This document shows, one piece after another, positions 1 through 10,488 of a stretch of 64,000 nucleotides of DNA. Made by a program: the position numbers and the translations under genes. The DNA lies in NCBI GenBank assembly GCA_035578155.1, contig JAPWDM010000043.1:425001-489000 (forward strand), given 5' to 3'. The first letter of the stretch is position 1. Each line of letters begins with the position of its first letter. The notes beneath the pieces are model-generated. The model was not told the origin of the DNA. It worked only from the letters and a program-made list of their open reading frames with translations, and made no database searches. Source of the DNA: Brachynemurus nebulosus (taxonomy: Eukaryota > Arthropoda > Insecta > Neuroptera > Myrmeleontidae).

Positions 1-540
1 CTTTTGCCACGTGTTTGTTTGCCTCTTGTCACATGTAATGTAATCTTGTTTTTCATGACTTTTGGATTCTCCAATCACTCCCACTCTTTCCACTTCCACA
101 TCACAGACCACTCCCCCTTAATAAGTATAGGTAGATAAAATTAGTATATAAGGCATGTAAAGAATGTAATATCTATTCTGTTTGAAAATGAACTGACGGT
201 TCGAAACAATATTGTCACAGTTTCAAAATAAAAGTGGTATTTTTGCGAAGTAAAATATTTGTTTATTATTTACAAATATGGAATACCATAAAGTAACGCT
301 CAAATCTATTAATAATAATATACATATGGTTTACATATTCACAGTAATAAAAAATTATCAATTATTTCGTAAGTGACAAAATGACCACATTACCCATCTT
401 AGGTAGGTAAAGTGGCATAGTATTATTAATATTAAAAGTTAACATAGATTAAAACTGACTTTTTAATTTTTAGATGAAAATACAATTTTTAATCAAAAAT
501 ATTACACTTTGCTACTAATTAGCAATCATAAAAACAATTT
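1..540. other. AT-rich sequence, no gene seen
   Basis: No ORF or RNA gene is supported. The short phrase around 382-420 (words like ACATTACCC and TAAAGTGGC) recurs in similar form at 735-772, next to the Cys-rich relic, so both may be remnants of one element. Confidence 0.4.
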
Positions 541-726
541 TTAATTCTCCAAAGTACTCAGATGGTAAGTATTCATTCTTAACACAAACTCACAAGTAAA
601 ATTGCCATCTTCCTTATTGCAACCAGAGCAGACTTCATAGACACATATTTTGCATATCGTACATCGTATCCAGCCATCTTCTGGTTTTGATTCCGGCCAC
701 AATTCTGATACCACCACTAAATCCAC
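541..726 (-). pseudogene. Degenerate Cys-rich (PHD-like) finger fragment, probable transposon relic
   Basis: A 61-codon minus-strand frame reads WIRCTICKICVYEVCSG near residues 19-35, followed by C-x8-C spacing. Fingers of the form W-x2-C-x2-C-x2-W-x-H-x2-C are common at the C-terminus of DNA-transposon-derived proteins in insects. Here the inner Trp and the His positions are C and Y, so the metal site looks broken. No start context or upstream continuation is visible; the frame is closed above 726. I read it as a decayed C-terminal fragment. A chance frame remains possible. Confidence 0.3.
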
Positions 727-2016
727 TAGGCCACTTTACCTTTATACATAGTGAGCCACATTACCCAAAACTAAGTACAATGGGAAAACTGAAATAAGTC
801 CCGCCCCAACGTATGATTCATAATTGTTTATTATAAAATTAATTACTTCAGAACTACAATAGACACAGGGGATATTCACAAAAACCAAGTATTTATAATA
901 CAATATATTTTATACAATATTTGTGAGTACTTACCTTAGATCAGAGGGTACAAGAAACATTTTTATGTTCCGAACTAACTTCGTGTAAGTTCGGAACATT
1001 ATAAAATTGATGAGTGACCGAAAATTTGAGAGAAGTGGTAAATCAGAGAACAAATGGTAAATAATTATAGAGTTTTACATTCATATATTGAATAAACGCA
1101 AGAGGACTGTGTATTGTATGTATTTCATGTGCCTGTGAACTCTATGGTTTGGTGGCCAATGCACAATCAAGTTTACTTGTGATATGAAATTAACAATAAA
1201 ATTGCAATAAAAAAAAATTTTCTCTTTCTATTTCTATTTTATAGAAGCGTGTATATATTTATCTCTTTTTTTCGCTGTTTTTTCTTAAAATTATTAATAA
1301 TGGGACAGATTCTAAAAATTGTTATCTTTGTCTAATAACTTATTTTAATACACACAGAGCCATCTTTACGTATTTGTGATAATTACATACTTACCGACCA
1401 GCTCACATAATTCATAGAAAAAATTATATACATATAGAATCCTATCAAAAATAGGGCCATATTGCACATCATTGTACTTTCTCCCCAACCGTAAGATGGC
1501 TCTCAGTGTCCGTTTTTTCGCTCATTTTATACCTATTCGTTTCGTCATAGTTCGTCCGTTTCCGCCATTTCAACAAAACAAAGGAGAACGTATAACACGT
1601 TTTAGCGTTTTACACACAGATCAAATACACTAAAGATAACTATCTCTGTACAACGGTGCTAAACCAAGGTTTATACATATGTTAAAGGTAGATGCAATCC
1701 GTATACTGCCTGTGTTATAAATATTTTGCTGTCTGGACTGCAGTCAGCTGTTTATATAGCGTCAACTGATCGTTACTTATTCTTCAACACTGAACTGTCA
1801 TTTTTAAATTTTAAAGTATTATTTCTGAATAATTATTAGTTATTATAAGATAATATTTAGTTTAATATAATTATTTTTATTAATTTTTCACATTTTATTA
1901 GTTATTTTTTACCAAAGATAAGTTATTTAGTTATTTTAACTAATTTCATTAATACCTGCTTGAAAATTGTTACTTCAGGGCCGGCATTTAAAATTGTTCT
2001 TATATATTTTATATTC
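727..2016. other. AT-rich intergenic sequence
   Basis: No coding frame longer than background, no RNA gene and no clear repeat boundary. A word TGGACTGCAGT at about 1735 reappears inverted near 2855 around the THAP relic, but the match is too short to call terminal repeats. Confidence 0.4.
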
Positions 2017-2152
2017 ATGCCTGGTAAACGGTATTTTGTGCCAAATTGCAGAAGTTCACGGTATAAGACATTAAATAAAGACGTTAACTATTTTCTATTT
2101 CCGAAAAAGGATGTGATAAGGTGAAATGAGTGAAATAGAAAAAGTGATCTTT
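2017..2152 (+). pseudogene. THAP-domain relic
   Basis: From the ATG at 2017 the frame reads MPGKRYFVPNC, then LNKDVNYFLFPKKDVIR, which follows the THAP pattern of a short start, VPNC, and a F-x-FPK motif before a conserved Trp. The frame then meets TGA at two positions where Trp would be expected (the IR*NE*N region, about 2122-2134), and the first zinc-ligand Cys is replaced by Phe. THAP domains occur in P-element-type transposases and host DNA-binding proteins. The lesions and the lack of a continuing frame mark this as a dead fragment, more likely from a transposon than from a host gene. Confidence 0.5.
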
Positions 2153-4324
2153 AATAAACGAAATTTTGCATGAAAGTGTATATATTGGTATTAAAAAGCA
2201 TCTCCCAAAAATTTAAGTTTGAACGACTAGGAGAAATGCTAATAAATTAATAATTTTTTTTTCGTCACTACGAAAATATAATTTCTCCATACATGATTTC
2301 CCATCGTTAGAAAAGTCTTTTAAAATGAAACTGAGATTTATTCAATGACTATTCATCTTAAAATCCTGTTTGTGAAACACTGAACGTCAAAGTGGTGTAG
2401 AATTTGCTCCTCCTCGAAGTTTTCAACTGTGGATCCAAAAAATCTGGAAGAAAGGTCACAGTAGCACTTCTAAGAACTTTTGACTAAAATTATTCCTGAT
2501 CAGTTGAGTTAAAAACATAGAGAAACCCAAATTATCCCGTAATTAACAAATTAAGGCAGGGTATTTCATTAATGCTTCATAATTTCCGAATTCTATGACA
2601 TACAGAGAATGAATACAGACACGTGTAACATAACTGAATACCTATATTTATCCATTTTCAGGACAAACTGTAATAAATATATTTCATATATTTTATTCAT
2701 ATTTAATTTAAAAAATCATATTAATCATTTTTTATTCTCTTTTCTGAAAACTTGACTCGGGTATTTTATATTATCATTAAAGTAATTTAAATATTTTTGT
2801 TCACTTTAAAATTAATGACATAATAAAAACAAAAATAGTCCGGACCTGGCTATACTGCAGTCCACGGTAAAGTGTATGATGAGCGAACCTCCAAAAGAAA
2901 ATATGTTGTATACGTGCACGGTGTTTACTTTGTATTTGTGCGGTAAACTCTGTTAGTGTGAGTGGTGATAGCCGTCACGTGACCTTTGGTTTGCATACAT
3001 GTGTGTGATGTGTGTGATACCACAACGCTACTTGTGCCGGTTCAACAATCAAATTTATTGTTGTTTGACTGACTTACACTGAGCGACGGGTACTGAGCAA
3101 CTGACACTAAGCAGCCTAAGATGCACATACTTGCACATAAGTGATTGCAGAAAAGAGACAGTTATATTCGTTCTATTTGTTCTGTGCTCCAAACATATAA
3201 CAAACCTTGGTGCTAAACCACTATTTACATGCCATCTCTCGGTCCGGAAGAAAACAAAATTTAAGAACGCGCGTTTGAAATGCCACTACACTCAAATTTC
3301 ATCTTACATTTTTACTCTTATACGCATATTTCTGATTGATATTTGATTTAGTTACAATGAAACAAAAAATTATTTTTAGAAAAGTACTGCAAACGAGATA
3401 TCTGAAAATACAATCTAATAAAAAAAAAACAACATATTCAATTAAATCAAATATCAATCAGAAAAATGCAAAGTTAAATCGATCTTAAAAGGATTTTTAA
3501 CAAGGGATTTCAGAAATAAAATAAATAAATAAATTGCGAATACGTTTTATTAAAAAGCGTTCGTAAATTGAGAATTGCGTGTACGTTTTATTTGCGAATG
3601 ATTTCAGGAAACGGGCTTCTGATATATTCTTTTAAGAATTCAATCAACCGGCATGTATGCGCTAATACGACCGGTTGACCGGCCCGGTTACAACCGGAAT
3701 GTATGCGGCCGGCCATATTATTATTATTGATTAGTATGTACGACATTATGTACAATATGTACGATATGTACCGTATGTACATACATGCGTATATGTATGG
3801 CTAAGCTAGAAAAAACATTACGAACATAACGTTTTTTCTTTTTTGTTTTCTTCATGTTTTCTTGTTTTGAGTTGCAAACGCTAGTACTATAGCTAAACAC
3901 GCTTCTTCCATCATAATAACAATTCCAAAATTTTAATTTAAAAATTCCGAAAAATTAAACTTGACAGTTTGTTTTAAAATACTGAAGAAAATAATGAGAG
4001 TGTACGGTATCATAAAAATACTGAAGTAATAAAAATAGTGATTCATTATTTTTATCAGTAAATACTGACAGTATTACTGATCGTGTACAGGCAGCCTTAG
4101 ATTAGTTTATAAATAATGAACGTTTGTTCCCAACGGATCGACGTTGTTTACCAGCAATTATAGAAGGAATGTGGATGATTAGCTATATTTCATTTGGTTT
4201 TGTAAGCAATCACTTAGTGTTTTATGAAGTCAGGGAATCACGCTATATGCTTCTGAATATTTAACATAAATAAAAATAAATTTTGAGGGAAAAATATTTT
4301 TTTGCAGTTCTAAGACTAAATAAA
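2153..4324. other. AT-rich sequence with short inverted repeats
   Basis: No gene is supported. There is a near-perfect ~32-bp inverted repeat (listed separately), a pair of similar words containing ACGTTTTATT at 3542-3595, and a run of TATGTAC-like words at 3735-3790. The 71-codon frame at 3131 and the 64-codon minus frame at 3588 have no recognisable content. Confidence 0.4.
3320..3475. repeat. Inverted repeat (hairpin), ~32-bp arms
   Basis: The arm containing CTGATTGATATTTGATTTA (about 3320-3353) is matched in inverse orientation at 3438-3475, separated by ~85 bp. It could be a very short MITE or a foldback; no target duplication was identified. Confidence 0.55.
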
Positions 4325-4694
4325 GTAGTCAAGTGCGTGTTAGACACGTACCAAGGCAGGATTTCGTAGTACAGTAGCAAGATTTTGAGATAAAATATTT
4401 TTTGCATTTACTTAAAACGTGGACAGTCCTGAGCACCGCACAGCATCAAGTTAAACTGACTAACTGTGATATAACGCTGTACCATGTCAACAATTCTATA
4501 ATACCTAAATGTACTAATTGGGAGTTCTGTTATAGTGCGTTATGATCATCTACGCGTTAGTCAGTTTAACTTGATGCTGTGCGGTGCTCATGACCATCAA
4601 CGTTTTAAGTAAATGCAAAAATATTTTATTTCGAATTCTTGCTACTATACTACGAAATCTTACCTTGTTGCGTGTCTAACACGCAATTGACTAC
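4325..4694. mobile_element. MITE with ~140-bp terminal inverted repeats (family M1, copy 1)
   Basis: The left arm begins GTAGTCAAGTGCGTG and the right arm ends with the inverse (CACGCAATTGACTAC). The arms pair over about 140 bp each, leaving a centre of ~90 bp, and include the words AGCACCGCACAGCATCAAG and TTGATGCTGTGCGGTGCT. A subterminal palindrome GTGCGTGT..GACACG lies just inside each end. There is no coding capacity. The autonomous parent is not visible in the window. Confidence 0.75.
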
Positions 4695-5734
4695 TTTTTT
4701 TAACTCATGTCCGTTACAATTGTAATTTAAATAATTATTGTTGTTTATTTCCAAATTTGTAGGTAAAAAAATTATTATTTTGATTAAAAAAAGACTTTAA
4801 TTAAGAAGAAAAAAAGTCCGCTAACAACTAAAACTTATTTTTTATAATTTTACAACAATATTTGAATTACTTAATAATAATATGCTTATATGTATGTAGC
4901 AGTTACAGAAATTTGAAAAGCTTAAATGCGCATGTCTCTGACCAACAGTCATATGAATTGCATTTGATTTAACATGAAATGTCAAAATAAAATATGAACT
5001 GACTAGGCAGAATATTGTGTAAAATCTTCAAGTTACATAAAATGCCGGCATAATATGAATTGCCTCGGTATTTCGTGAAATAACGTATTTTACTATATGA
5101 CTACGACATATACAAATATAAATGTAGGTTTAATTCCGATTGTCCACGAATAAACACATTTTTTAAAAAGATATATTATCGTTACTAAAATAATAACAAT
5201 AAAAATGAATTCAATTTATTTTAAAATTATCAATAATTGTCAAATTTTTTAATGATATAGGTACTCGTAATATTTATTCTACAGACTTTTCAAAAAAGCA
5301 CTTAATTAATTAAATTAATTTACTATTCATATTTTTTCACTTCCTGATTTTTAACATGACCGTACGTACAACAAGATCAACATAAAAGAATAAACTTAGA
5401 TATATTAAAAAATTTGGAATTTATACAACTGAACGTACTTTAAAACAAATCAAAAAAATAAAAAATAAAGATTTGATATAATGAAAAAAAAAAATGTGCA
5501 CGTAGGTGGACAAAATAACGTGTCAGAACTTTATTACTTCTTTATTTATTCGTACATCTACATCAAGAAAATCTTCCAATTACGATAAACTCATTAGAAA
5601 TAACTTTTGTGATATAATAAATACGTTGTCTTTGTAATTTTGTGTTTCTAATAAAAAAATCGTAGTTAATATTTTTTAAACCTTTATTTATTTCTAATTT
5701 TTATTATATACATAATTAACTTTAATAAAAACAA
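4695..5734. other. AT-rich sequence, no gene seen
   Basis: Very AT-rich sequence between two related MITEs. No ORF, RNA gene or clear repeat was seen. Confidence 0.4.
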
Positions 5735-6013
5735 GTCGTCAAGTGCAAGTTGTACTTGCGCTAACAGTGTTCCGTACAATCAGTTGTTTCTAGGAATTTT
5801 TTATAACGGGATATGAAGGTGGATAAAATATTTTTCCTAATAAATAAATTTTATTCTTAAAGTATAACCTATTTTTTGATCTCAGAACGATCGTGTTCGT
5901 ATGTGTCACATCGTAAACGTATGTGTCCGGACTGTTATATTTTAAGAAGTTTTAATTATGACCACTGATTGTGAGGAACATTACTTAGTGCGTGTCAAAC
6001 ACGCACTTGACGA
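5735..6013. mobile_element. MITE related to the 4,325 element (family M1, copy 2)
   Basis: The left end GTCGTCAAGTGCAAG and the right end CGCACTTGACGA are inverted and resemble the termini of the 4,325-4,694 element (shared core GTCAAGTGC). Each terminus carries a subterminal palindrome (AAGTGC.. with ..ACTTGCGC, and GTGCGTGT with ACACGCAC). The interior is unrelated AT-rich sequence with no ORF, and the arms are much shorter than in copy 1. Confidence 0.55.
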
Positions 6014-6103
6014 TTTTTTTTTAAAATAAAATTTTCTGGGTAACACCTAACGAGTTGATATGCACCGTGACACTATATAAACGGTCAATCTATAATTTAA
6101 ACT

Positions 6104-6819
6104 AAAGATGTCGATTCTCCAAAAAAAAGATCGATTTTTGGATCGATTTAAATCGAAATCAGAAAAATCGATTAAAAAAAAATCGGCTAAAAAAAAAATC
6201 GATTCTGTGAGATCGATCTAAAAAATCGAAATTTTGAAAAGTTTAATAAAATTAGCTAATAATTTTGGTTTAAGGGACTTACTTGATAGTACACAGGTAA
6301 TATCAGTAATATCGTGTAAAAACGCCTTACATTATAAATAAAGGCGATGAATGGGTTAACTTTTCAATTATAATTATAAAAATTAAGGCAATTGAATATG
6401 TAGGACGAATACCACGAATTAAACCAAGTTTATTCAAAAATTTCAAACAAATTGACAAAAGAATTTTTTCTAAATAAGTCGCTTTTGTGGGAAACGGATC
6501 ATCGTTTTCACAGATAGGTGGTCTCTTCCTTCTTTTTGTATTAATAGTCTGACTTATATAGAGCCATAGGAAGGGTTCGATGATATAACGAGTAAAAAGT
6601 GACAATTAACAATAGAGTTTTTGGTGTTTCATTTTAACACATGTTTCTTTGTAGAACTACTATTAAAGTGAAGTTATTTTTGGAAAAAATCTGTTATCGA
6701 TCTCTTACTTTTAATAATCGATTCATGAATCGATTCAAATGAAAAAAATCGAAAAAAGAATCGATTTTTTAAGCTTAATTAATCGATTTTCGATTAATCG
6801 ATTTAAAATCGACATCTCT
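6104..6819. mobile_element. hAT-like non-autonomous element with AATCGATT repeats
   Basis: Termini AAAGATGTCGATT and (inverse) AGAGATGTCGATT form terminal inverted repeats. The same 10 bases, AATTTAAACT, lie directly outside both ends (6094-6103 and 6820-6829), giving a clean target duplication; hAT elements normally make 8 bp, so two bases may be chance or the ends may be offset. Both ends are rich in AATCGATT palindromes. The only frame inside (minus, 6327-6605, 92 codons) has no recognisable domain, so the element is non-autonomous. Confidence 0.7.
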
Positions 6820-6913
6820 AATTTAAACTAAATAACAAGAGATGACAGCTTTTAGTTCATTTGCAAACTAATGGTGACCACTTTACCTGCCTGGACCACT
6901 ATGGCGAGCCTTC

Positions 6914-6916
<3 letters not shown>

Positions 6917-6984
<68 letters not shown>
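6917..6984. repeat. (TA)n microsatellite
   Basis: Uninterrupted TA dinucleotides for about 68 bp. The apparent Tyr-Ile repeat frame across it is not a gene. Confidence 0.95.
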
Positions 6985-6987
<3 letters not shown>

Positions 6988-8235
6988 TTTAGTGAATATT
7001 ATTTTCGGGTTCTAGGGACCCCAAAACAAATTTCTACCATAGTCCCGGGCTCAAATCGCATCACGATAGCGGCCGTAATAGCTGAATTTTCGATTCGAAA
7101 ATTCGCTAAAACCTTAAACATTTTTACTATCAGTTTTTTATCAGTTTTTGATTAGCATTTAAAAAGTACAAAAAAGTAAAAAACAAAGTTAAAAAAGTCA
7201 AAATTGAAGAAAGTATATGTCGGCAAAGTAGGGACTTAAAGAAGAGCTGCCCCCTGGTTAACATAATTCTGACCCCCTCGGTGATCTGAAATGCAAAATT
7301 TTAGTAAATTCTTAAAGAATAAGGATGTTTTTTTCGTTTGACGGGAGCGATTAGAAAAATTTTTTTTTTGGAAAAATGGCATCCATGTGAAAAAGAATGT
7401 CTTTTTCCCCATAGTTTTTTTAGATTTAGAAATTTTTTAAAAATAGCAAAAGAGATTTAAAAAACCTTTTGTCAAACGAATTTTAAATATTTAAAAAAAA
7501 CATACTTTCGAGAACGAGTTTAATGTTTGAAATCTCGTTTCGGGAAGTCTGGGTCATTTACAATGTGTTATACTTACATTTTTTTAATCAGCGATCCTTA
7601 CCTCGTACAATGTTCCTTCCTCTAAACTTTGAAAATATTCTAAAAAACATTCGATTTTTTTTTTCGAATTTCTAGACCAGAATACCTTGAATTTCTAGGC
7701 GAGAAATACTTTTAGGACTAAAAAAAATTTTCCATAAGATATTAGTAAAGTATCTCAGGAATATACTTGCAAATTTTTAGCATTATATTCGAAGGCCTTC
7801 ATATGTTTAAACTTTTGAACGACAAACCCATTCAAGAGCGTGAAATAGCATTTATGACTTACTTGTATGTTTGCGTCATATATACATATATAAATTTCTT
7901 TAATGATCTAACTTTTAATGCTATGTTTGAATTCTGGATGACTTTATTTTTGGATAAGTTTATTCTAACTTTATTATTGCAACACTTTACCTTACTTAAG
8001 TGATTAATTGTTAAAAATATTATTTAATTCATTCAATTGCTTAACTTTTTCAATTACCTTCAACAAAAGTTCCAAAGATACCAACCAGTCTTTCCAAAAA
8101 TAGTTACCCAGGTTCATAGATCACATATTTATTAATCAGATAAATTTATTCGAAAAAAAGACTTTCTTTATAACCTTGACCTGTGGATAATCCGGTTAAC
8201 TGATATTCTGGTCACAAACACCGTATGCATTTTAG
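6985..8235. other. AT-rich sequence, no gene seen
   Basis: No supported gene. The 78-codon frame at 7767-8003 has no recognisable domain and has the hydrophobic composition expected from AT-rich noncoding sequence. Confidence 0.4.
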
Positions 8236-8447
8236 TGCAGTAAAAGCGTAGATGGACCGTGCATTTCGGGTAGGCAGCAATTTTTTTTTTGAAAGTGGTA
8301 GGGGGGTCAGTGATGAACGTAAAACTGAGTTTTCGGGATTGTCGGTGTTGTCGTTCAGCCGCCATCGTCGAAAAAAGGTCGAATTATTTTTGTTCGAATA
8401 TCTCCAAAACCGTTAGTCTGACAAAAATTTTGTAAAGACCTTTTTGG
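8236..8447. repeat. Dispersed repeat R2, copy 1
   Basis: This segment matches 54,758-54,985 in the same orientation. Shared words include CGTGCATTTCGGGTAGGCAG, ATTTTCGGGATTGTCGG, TTGTCGTTCAGCCGCCATC and CAAAAATTTTGTAA. Differences are scattered, as in an old interspersed repeat. Minus-strand frames in both copies give similar peptides, but only because the DNA is shared. Confidence 0.8.
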
Positions 8448-8489
8448 TAGATAATTGGACTCAATGTACTCCACATCCTTCAAAAGGAA

Positions 8490-8747
8490 CTAGCTAATGC
8501 CCAGTCCCTCGTAGAAACTTAGAATTGCACCAAAATCAACTCTCCTGGTGTTCTCGGAACTCAATAATGGAAATTCGAGATACTTACGTCTTAACGAGGA
8601 CAATACCTCGCAAGAACATAAGACATAGGGCAAGAATTCGCCACGTCTGCGGCACGAAAAATTCCCCCCTAGTCCCATGGTAACCGGATGATTATTTAGG
8701 ACATTAATCCCCCTGAGTTTACCTGTTAATCGTTTCGAATGTACCAT
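8490..8747 (-). pseudogene. LINE ORF2 C-terminal relic
   Basis: An 85-codon minus frame contains RLTGKLRGINVLNNH, then C-x-RRGE..YVLCSCEVLSSLR and a final ILSFYEGLG. This resembles the region after RNase H in jockey/R1-type LINEs (LTGH..HL..LG, then CxxC..H..C, LR, and a last F-x-x-x-x-G). The His of the knuckle seems lost and no RT or RNase H sequence is found upstream, so it is a short dead 3' fragment of a LINE different from the 12.5-51 kb family. The call rests on motif memory only. Confidence 0.45.
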
Positions 8748-8971
8748 GCTTAAAGATTACATTTTTTTCCCGTTTTGAACTGGATGAAACTATAGGCTCT
8801 AGGGCCTGTCTACTTACCTGACCAGTGTACAAAGGTTACAGAAATGAGTGTGATATTTAAATTGTTTTATTTTAACACCTTAAACACTTATTAATAATAA
8901 ATAATCTCATCCGTTTACACTTGTTCAGTAAAAACGCTCCCTTTTCGTTTAATAAGAAATAATGTTTTACA

Positions 8972-9161
8972 GGGTATGCAGGATTTGAAAGGCGTCCTTT
9001 ATAACTATCATAAAATTGGTCCCTTTTAACAGCAGGACATTTTTGAAAAAATGAGAAAAGGTCATTTATGATACTTATGATATTGTTTTGTACGTATTTA
9101 TACGTATACTTGTGTATTACCTTTCATACATATACCAGGTGTTCCAAGTTATTCATTCAGT
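8972..9161. repeat. Merlin left terminal inverted repeat
   Basis: Pairs with 11876-12071 through the words GGGTATGCAGGATTTGAA, CCTTTATAACTATC, TTAACAGCAGGACATTTTT, TTTTGTACGTATTTATACGT and CAGGTGTTCCAAGTTATTC. The left arm has lost the second half of a palindrome that is intact in the right arm. Confidence 0.85.
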
Positions 9162-9280
9162 AAAAAATAAAATATTTACCTTTAATCTGTAAAGTAAGTA
9201 TATTAAAATTAATTTTGCTGTTGATAATTTGATGACCTAGAAAATTTTTTCCTACTAAATATTTATAAGTTTAATTGCAA

Positions 9281-9340
9281 TCTTAATAATATTATAAATG
9301 TGAAAGTTTGGATGTCTGTTTTTTTCCAAAACGGCTTTTA
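9281..9340 (+). repeat. Helitron-like 5'-end fragment
   Basis: TCTTAATAATATTATAAATG followed by TGAAAGTTTGGATG is the same start as the element at 57,403. It is preceded by an A, as expected for Helitron insertion between A and T. Only about 60 bp is recognisable. Confidence 0.6.
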
Positions 9341-9913
9341 CCTTTGCTTAATACAATGTTTCTCAAAGTGTGGTACGCGTACTCCTGGAGTTAAACCATC
9401 TAGGTATAAGGGGGACTCGGCCATATTTGTGTAAAAGTTAGTTTTGTGTAAAAGAATTATTTTATTTTAATACGTTCGAGGAAAATTTTGCTTGCTAATT
9501 TTTTTTTACGATTTTAAATTTTTGTAGTTTTTAATATGTTTTTGGTAGTTATGTTGAGATACGGCTTCATCTTTTCCTGGCTCTAAAGAAAAGACTAGAC
9601 TATGATTTTATTGATTTTTTAAAAAAATGTTCAGCATTACTGCGAATTAGTTAAAAATAATACTCCAATTCGATATCAATACTTAAAAGGTTACGAAGCT
9701 ATCTTTAAAGAAACGAATTAAATTTTTTCAAATTTTTTTTTTTTTGTTATATTGTGTGTATGTGTATTTATGTGGGTTTGAGTGTTCATTCTGGTAAAAC
9801 TAGCCAAAAAAAAAAGAAAAAACATTTTTTCAAGAATAAAAAAAATAAATATCAAGCTTTGTTTTTGAGATATCGGACACGGAAATTAGGGAATTAGTTT
9901 TAATTTGACAACA

Positions 9914-10081
9914 ATCCTTTACCTAATATAAAATGATAAAAATAAACATTACTTAAAAATGTAAATTAGTCCTGAAACAGTTTTTTAGAATTTCCGAAAA
10001 TTTTTTGGGTGTTATCAAATTTTAATATAGGCAATAATTTATTTACAAGAAACTATTTAAGCAGACCTTATTTAAAATAAT
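9914..10081 (-). repeat. Inverted copy of the transposase intron and exon-2 start
   Basis: Read on the minus strand this segment matches 10679-10843, which holds most of the intron, the 3' splice site and the first bases of exon 2. Shared words include TTTTCGGAAATTCTAAAAAA, TTTTTAAGTAATG and TTATATTAGGTAAAGGAT. The two arms are ~600 bp apart and could pair in a transcript. Confidence 0.8.
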
Positions 10082-10488
10082 GTCAATTTATTACATTACA
10101 CAATACATTATTTATTTGGCATTTTAAATTGTCCGGGTTTAATGTATTAAAGTCCGGCGTTTCTAAACATATTGTCCAGGTCCAATTATTTTAATGGTGG
10201 CAGCTCTAACGTTGATTCATATATTTTTAATTTTGTGCAACATCTTTCTTTTTGACATTACCTGATAATAAAAATTAATTACCATTGCTGGTTTATCCAA
10301 AATTTGTCACAGGTGGATACCATCTGTAAATGTAAAAGTTGGAATTTCCATTACTAAGGTAGGTATATTTATTATCAATCCTTTTGTAATAACAAGTAAA
10401 ATAGATGTCTTCATTAGAATATTTTAATAAAACGTACATTTAGTATTGATCCTTGCGGTGTGAAGATTAAAGGACAATTAAACCAAGA

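Larger units (their letters stand above)
9162..10488. other. Merlin internal AT-rich region 5' of the transposase
   Basis: No coding frame is supported. It contains the Helitron-like fragment, a phrase near 9357-9385 with the words TTTCTCAAAG and GTGTGGTACGCG typical of dispersed hAT-type debris, and the inverted copy of the transposase intron (9914-10081). Confidence 0.5.

Noticed and set aside
1730..2880. Possible P-like element bounded by TGGACTGCAGT words around the THAP relic
   Set aside because: Only 11 bases match and no target duplication or transposase body was found.
3131..3346. 71-codon frame as a small gene
   Set aside because: No domain and ordinary length for chance frames in this composition.
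8168..8365. 65-codon minus frame similar to one at 54,658-54,897
   Set aside because: The peptide similarity only reflects the shared dispersed repeat R2; both frames break at different points and contain microsatellite or homopolymer sequence.
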